This document shows positions 61,480 through 64,000 of a DNA stretch of 64,000 nucleotides, piece by piece. How positions within the stretch are numbered: position 1 is the first letter of the stretch; the number at the start of each line of letters is the position of its first letter. Both the position numbers and the translations under genes were made by a program. Below the pieces are notes generated by a model. That model saw only the letters and a list, made by a program, of their open reading frames with translations. It did no database searches and had not been told where the DNA came from. This stretch comes from JABDMH01 sp965223165 (GTDB lineage Bacteria; Bacteroidota; Bacteroidia; Chitinophagales; Saprospiraceae), in NCBI GenBank assembly GCA_965223165.1, contig CBDCVQ010000007.1, forward strand, positions 186,001 through 250,000, given 5' to 3'.

Positions 61480-62540
61480 GCTTGCTGTGGACGCATGCCC
61501 GCGGGCACTCTCGGATTCATCAGACGAAACCAGAGGGGAGGCACCAGTGTCAGCAAAATGGACCCGGGATAACCCAGGGGCAATTGAGGACTCTCCGAGA
61601 TGTGCTCCAACACTTGGTACTTCTTGCTGGCCTTGTAATGATGATCGGGATGCCTGGTCAGCTCATAAAGAAATATTCGGCCCAGATCGTGATTGGAGTT
61701 CCATGAGTGATGATGCTGTACCCGCTCGTAATGCCCCTCTGACCTTTGTTGTCGCAGCAGGCCATAGTGCTCGATGTAGTTGATCGACTCCAGCAGCAGT
61801 ACGCCGATTGCGGCGATGACCACGGCTAGGGCCAAGGCCAGCCACCCAAAAACCACATAGATGATCGCCAAATAGCCAAGCTGCAAAAGGCCGTAGACCA
61901 GCATGAGATTGTGTCGGCTGATCAACGGTAGACCCTCCTTGCGGAGACGGGTGGCTTCCAGTCTCCAGGCATTCATATAGCCCTGTATGGCTGATCGCAA
62001 CCAGAATGCATATATCCACTCGCCATATCGCGCTGTAGCGGGATCTTGCGGAGTGGCCACATACCGGTGATGCCCCCGATTGTGCTCGATCTGAAAATGC
62101 ATGTAGAGCGCGGGCAGAAGCAAGATCAGAGACATGATCTGCTCTGCTTTTGCAGCTCGATGGCCCAGTTCGTGGGCCACGTTAATGCCGCTCGCACCCA
62201 CAAAGGTACCCACTCCCAGGGTCATACCGACGATCTCCCATGCGGCCAGCTCCGAGTACATCACCCGCCATAGAAAGAAGACAATCAAGCTGTACAAGAT
62301 GGGGATATTGGCATACAAGAGCCAATCGAAGTATCGTCGTCCTTGGCGGTGGGCCACCGATGCAGCCGGCACATTGCCTCCGTCGGCCGGCACCAAGAGC
62401 TCCGAAAGGGGTATAATCAAGAAAGCTAGCACCACTGCGCTATAAGACCAGACACCACCCAAATAAATCGCAGCAAAGGCAGTGGCAGGGCCAATATAAG
62501 CCAAGAGATATTTCCAATCGTCCCAGCGCAGCATATTCAA
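61476..62540 (-). CDS. Alkane 1-monooxygenase-type membrane di-iron enzyme
   Basis: The 354-aa integral membrane protein has about six helices and the four histidine clusters of AlkB-type hydroxylases: NVAHELGHR, EHNRGHHRYV, NYIEHYGL with QHHHSWN, and LTRHPDHHYKAS. It should hydroxylate terminal carbons of alkanes or fatty acyl chains with a rubredoxin or ferredoxin donor, which is not encoded nearby. The coupling with the DJ-1/PfpI lipoprotein is unusual. Confidence 0.9.
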   Translation of the reverse strand: MNMLRWDDWKYLLAYIGPATAFAAIYLGGVWSYSAVVLAFLIIPLSELLVPADGGNVPAASVAHRQGRRYFDWLLYANIPILYSLIVFFLWRVMYSELAAWEIVGMTLGVGTFVGASGINVAHELGHRAAKAEQIMSLILLLPALYMHFQIEHNRGHHRYVATPQDPATARYGEWIYAFWLRSAIQGYMNAWRLEATRLRKEGLPLISRHNLMLVYGLLQLGYLAIIYVVFGWLALALAVVIAAIGVLLLESINYIEHYGLLRQQRSEGHYERVQHHHSWNSNHDLGRIFLYELTRHPDHHYKASKKYQVLEHISESPQLPLGYPGSILLTLVPPLWFRLMNPRVPAGMRPQQA

Positions 62541-62756
62541 ATGTAAGTCAAAAAATCGGACGAATCTCGTCTCCCGGCATAGGACAATGCCGCACCTGTG
62601 CAGCAGATCTTGCTCGGGGAGTCACCTGATCGTCCTACAGTGGTGGGTGGCAAGCGTAGGTCTGGGTACGGTCGAATTGTCAGACCCATTCCATGGCAGG
62701 ATGTCTATCTTTGCGGCGCTGTCCCACGAATGGGATCCGCAATAACTATACACAAA

Positions 62757-63080
62757 ATGTTGATGACCAATACGGAGACCCTGCCCGGCTACGAGATCGT
62801 GGAAGTGCTAGACATCGCCCGTGGCAGCACGGTCAGAGCTAGACATTTGGGCCGGGACATCACGGCTGTCTTTAAGAGCGTAGTGGGTGGAGAAATCAGT
62901 GAGTACACCCGTCTCATGGCAGAAGCACGCGAACATGCAATCGATCGGATGATCGCCGATGCGGAGACGCTCGGTGCAGATGCGATCGTCAACGTCCGCT
63001 TTGCTACCGCCACCGTACTGCAGGGCTCTTCGGAGATCCTGGCCTATGGCACGGCCGTCAAGGTTAGAAAGATCGCATGA
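62757..63080 (+). CDS. YbjQ-family protein
   Basis: The 107-aa product shows the YbjQ order LPGYEIVEVLDIARGSTVRA, then EISEYTRLMAEAREHAIDRM and LGADAIVNVRFATATVLQGS, ending LAYGTAVKV. The family forms pentameric alpha/beta rings of unknown role, sometimes called heavy-metal-binding. The start is set at ATG 62757; ATG 62763 is equally possible. It overlaps smpB by 4 bp. Confidence 0.85.
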   Translation: MLMTNTETLPGYEIVEVLDIARGSTVRARHLGRDITAVFKSVVGGEISEYTRLMAEAREHAIDRMIADAETLGADAIVNVRFATATVLQGSSEILAYGTAVKVRKIA

Positions 63081-63535
63081 GCACCATGGCTACCAAAGCA
63101 ATTCTCAATCGCAAGGCGAGATTTGAGTTTCACTTCGTCGATACCTACGAGGCTGGCATCATGCTCAGTGGTCCCGAGGTCAAATCTCTGCGGGCAGGAA
63201 ATGCTAATCTGGTCGACGCTTATTGCTTTTTTCGAGGAGGAGAGCTCTGGCTGCGTAACTTCTTCATCGCGGAGTATAAGCGGGCCCATCGATTTGACTT
63301 AGATGAGAAGAGAGAGCGCAAGTTGCTGATGAAACGCGGAGAGCTAAAGCGGTTGGAGCGCCGGGCCCGAGAAAAGGGGTTTACCATCGTGCCCTACAAA
63401 GTCTACTTCAACGAGCGAGGCATCGTCAAGGTCGAAATCGCCTTGGCACAGGGCAAAAAGATGCACGATAAGCGCCAGTCGATCAAAGAAAAGGACGTCA
63501 AGCGAGACCTGGATAGACTGAAGAAGATCCGCTAG
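63077..63535 (+). CDS. smpB: SmpB, tmRNA-binding protein
   Basis: The 152-aa protein has the SmpB OB fold with NRKARFEFHFVDTYEAGIML, GPEVKSLRAGNANLVDAYC and RNFFIAEYKRAHRFD. The basic helical tail KKMHDKRQSIKEKDVKRDL enters the ribosome mRNA channel. It delivers tmRNA to stalled ribosomes. The stop codon overlaps that of the convergent mnmG by 4 bp. Confidence 0.95.
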   Translation: MSTMATKAILNRKARFEFHFVDTYEAGIMLSGPEVKSLRAGNANLVDAYCFFRGGELWLRNFFIAEYKRAHRFDLDEKRERKLLMKRGELKRLERRAREKGFTIVPYKVYFNERGIVKVEIALAQGKKMHDKRQSIKEKDVKRDLDRLKKIR

Positions 63536-64000
63536 CGGCCCACATGCACAAGCAACACGGACACATCTGAGGGCGATACCCCGCTGATCCGACTGGCCTG
63601 ACCGATGGTGCGGGGCTTGATTTCACTCAACTTTTCCTTGGCCTCGGCAGACAGCGACGCCAGTTGGTGATAGTCAAAGTTTTCGTGCAACCGCACGGAC
63701 TCCAGCCGGTTCATCTTCTCCACCAGTTCCTGCTCCTTCTCAATGTATCCGGCATATTTGAGATTAATCTCCGCGAGCCGCTGCACCTCTCGATCGTAGG
63801 TGCTGAGGTGCTGGGATACTGCCGGCAAGGTAGCAATGAGGGCGTCGATCGACACATGCGGTCGGAGGAGAATGCTCTGCAGCTTGACCTTCTGCTTGAT
63901 CGGGGCGGATGCTATGGACTCCAGATAACCATTGATGGCATCGGGTGACACGCTGTAGTTGCTAAAGAACCGGATGATGTCTCTGACCGCCTCATTCTTG
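63532..64000 (-). CDS. mnmG: MnmG (GidA), C-terminal part; 5' end outside window
   Basis: The visible 155 residues form the MnmG C-terminal helical domain: YAGYIEKEQELVEKMNRLES, FDYHQLASLSAEAKEKLSEI, and PRTIGQASRISGVSPSDVSV with the final LLVHVGR. MnmG with MnmE installs carboxymethylaminomethyl groups on tRNA wobble uridine. The FAD domain lies beyond the window. The frame stays open to base 64000. Confidence 0.93.
   Translation of the reverse strand, partial: KNEAVRDIIRFFSNYSVSPDAINGYLESIASAPIKQKVKLQSILLRPHVSIDALIATLPAVSQHLSTYDREVQRLAEINLKYAGYIEKEQELVEKMNRLESVRLHENFDYHQLASLSAEAKEKLSEIKPRTIGQASRISGVSPSDVSVLLVHVGR

Overview
The window looks like a chromosome segment of a Bacteroidota bacterium, probably of the Saprospiria/Lewinella type. 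Several marks point there: a type IX secretion (T9SS) C-terminal sorting domain, carboxypeptidase-regulatory-type TonB-linked outer membrane proteins, a DUF4249 lipoprotein, a GLPGLI-family protein, a giant two-component-propeller/LytS-type sensor kinase, a tRNA gene without an encoded CCA, and little Shine-Dalgarno signal. No CRISPR array, rRNA operon or complete prophage was found. Everything here is read from sequence and family knowledge; no search was run.

Layout. 1-4.1 kb: tail of a T9SS-exported protein and a propeller sensor kinase. 4.2-16.8 kb: a decaying accessory zone with a dead Fic gene, an exported carboxypeptidase-regulatory-domain protein, an IS5-type element, two small outer-membrane-type proteins and a nutrient-uptake-like operon (lipoprotein, TonB receptor, DUF4249 lipoprotein, small barrel). 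The TonB receptor is split by an IS66-type element and the lipoprotein gene carries two frameshifts. Group II intron reverse transcriptase, ParE-like and possibly ParD-like remnants also lie here. 16.8-28.3 kb: an 11.5-kb integrative element inserted in the 3' half of a tRNA-CAU gene. It is bounded by a 55-bp perfect direct repeat and carries a tyrosine integrase, a winged-helix protein, AbiEi and AbiEii (convergent, not in the usual operon), a serine recombinase with a res-like site, an IS4-type insertion, small unknown genes, an iteron/dyad region, a frameshifted AlbA_2 protein and an excisionase-like HTH protein. 28.9-41.7 kb: housekeeping and transport genes (Ca2+/H+ antiporter, erythromycin-esterase-like lipase/hydrolase fold, GH13 amylase, CPA antiporter with RCK domains, SulP-STAS transporter, TetR regulator) with a dead S15 hydrolase and a dead IS630. 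41.7-50.5 kb: transglutaminase-like protein, outer-membrane barrel plus GLPGLI operon divergent from a histidine kinase/response regulator pair, and an MscS channel. 50.7-52.6 kb: a PIN-domain protein coupled to an unrecognised 261-aa protein. 52.6-64 kb: conserved chromosome (YgjP-like peptidase, NhaC antiporter, YjjG, GNAT, XerD, Ig-like lipoprotein, LptB, DJ-1/PfpI lipoprotein, AlkB-type monooxygenase, YbjQ, SmpB, MnmG).

The most unusual signals are: (a) a dispersed about 225-bp structured repeat at 33,975-34,198 and 52,328-52,556, with GNRA-type hairpins and base changes that preserve pairing; (b) the tRNA-borne island with paired integrase arm-type sites, long perfect palindromes in front of AbiEi and convergent overlapping AbiEi/AbiEii stop codons; (c) the PIN/261-aa gene pair, a candidate toxin-antitoxin module.
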